In this document: positions 63,431 to 64,000 of the stretch, in pieces
How positions within the stretch are numbered: the first letter of the stretch is position 1
How the letters are laid out: each line of letters opens with the position of its first letter
Origin: an uncultured Clostridia bacterium
Lineage (GTDB): Bacteria; Bacillota; Clostridia; Oscillospirales; Ruminococcaceae
Assembly (NCBI GenBank): GCA_947510165.1
Contig: CANNSB010000002.1
Span: forward strand, 62,001-126,000
Reading direction: 5' to 3'
DNA: 64,000 nucleotides
Notes under the pieces: generated by a model
Told to the model about the DNA's origin: nothing
The model's database searches: none
What the model saw: only the letters and a program-made list of their open reading frames with translations
Position numbers and translations under genes: made by a program

Positions 63431-64000
63431 TTATTTAAAATAATAAAAATCATCTAAAGGTAATTTATTTCCTATTAGATCGGGTGAAAAAGAGTTTACA
63501 ATAGATAATATATCTATAATGTTAGATTTCATTTTTTCAGAATGTATATAGATAGAATTATATTTTGGAATTGATAACTTTGCCAAATCAGATGACATTA
63601 AACCAATATTTTCAGCGATATTTTGTACATCAGGGGGATTTCTTTTAACCATAGAGGTTGATCGATCATATTCAAGTAAAAATTTATCTAAAATGTCCTT
63701 TTTATTTTCTATAAAAGATTTGGAAGCAATTAAAACTCCCATAGCAAGATTTGATTCTGGGTAAATTTTGTTCCATTCCTCAGAAATATTTAAAGATCTA
63801 ATTAATTTTGGATTATCTTTTAACGTAGAACTAGCAAAAGGTTCTGGAATAATAGCAATGTCAATTTTTCCATCAGAAATATCTTGTGTAAATTCTAGTA
63901 TATTTTCAATATAGTTAATTTTAATATCTTTGCCAATAGTTAGATTATTTTTAATAAATATATGTTCTAATATATATTTTTGTGAAGGATCTTCTATATA
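63431..64000 (-). CDS. ABC transporter substrate-binding protein, N-terminus outside window
   Basis: C-terminal 189 residues of a periplasmic-binding-protein-like fold. The frame is open to the window edge. DISDGKIDIAIIPEPFASST near residue 45 of the visible part is the hinge block of the SsuA/ThiY/NMT1-type (taurine, pyrimidine or nitrate uptake) family, followed by GVLIASKSFIENKKDILDKF and the C-terminal LLEYDRSTSMVKRNPPD helices. The permease and ATPase are probably further along on the minus strand side outside the window, or elsewhere. Substrate unknown. Confidence 0.82.
   Translation of the reverse strand, partial: YIEDPSQKYILEHIFIKNNLTIGKDIKINYIENILEFTQDISDGKIDIAIIPEPFASSTLKDNPKLIRSLNISEEWNKIYPESNLAMGVLIASKSFIENKKDILDKFLLEYDRSTSMVKRNPPDVQNIAENIGLMSSDLAKLSIPKYNSIYIHSEKMKSNIIDILSIVNSFSPDLIGNKLPLDDFYYFK

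Overview
The window is an AT-rich chromosomal segment from a Gram-positive anaerobe of the class Clostridia (Eubacteriales in the broad sense). This rests on the FabK-type fatty acid operon, the KOW-domain gene between map and infA, a DUF4364 gene, IreB, the RicT/PstA/HolB cluster, the zinc form of S14, strong AGGAGG-type ribosome binding sites and many TTG starts. I cannot name the genus. No rRNA or tRNA gene, insertion sequence, CRISPR array or phage block is visible; nearly all of it is core chromosome with a few accessory genes.

Layout. 1-7.1 kb (minus strand): rqcH (cut by the window edge), a Nif3/YqfO protein, trmK, ireB, and pheS-pheT. 7.3-10.8 kb (plus): an AI-2E family membrane protein, an FkbM methyltransferase, a 514-base gene-free stretch holding a series of hairpins with a shared UUGGGA loop, and an orphan LytTR response regulator. 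10.8-13.7 kb (minus): a flavin reductase, aroK, aroE and fabD. 13.8-22.2 kb (plus): fabH-fabK-fabG-fabF-accB-fabZ-accC-accD-accA-acpP, a near-complete type II fatty acid synthesis operon whose missing FabD step is supplied by the divergent fabD. 22.2-23.7 kb: proS. 23.7-39.6 kb (plus): the S10-spc-alpha ribosomal protein region from rpsJ to rplQ, including secY, adk, map, a KOW gene, infA and rpoA. 39.6-43.0 kb (plus): rpmG-secE-nusG-rplK-rplA-(L10 leader)-rplJ-rplL, where rpoB does not follow.

43.0-47.5 kb (minus): a lipoprotein, acpS, a small membrane protein, hemW and lepA. 47.6-51.4 kb (minus): a 1256-residue surface protein with a lectin-like domain and 22 tandem 12-residue Asp-rich repeats. 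51.7-59.2 kb: a signal-less amidase, a ZIP transporter, an XRE regulator, a second AI-2E protein, a DUF4364 regulator and a heterodimeric ABC exporter. 59.3-64.0 kb (minus): a 2[4Fe-4S] ferredoxin, ricT (apparently starting at AUU), holB, pstA, a YaaO-type decarboxylase and the C-terminal part of an ABC substrate-binding protein.

The most unusual signals are the UUGGGA hairpin series upstream of the LytTR regulator (a candidate structured RNA), the AUU start of ricT, terminators whose stems are built from the last codons of genes, a 12-bp dyad in the fabD/fabH divergent promoter region, and breaks in otherwise conserved gene order (rplL without rpoB, yaaO-pstA without tmk).
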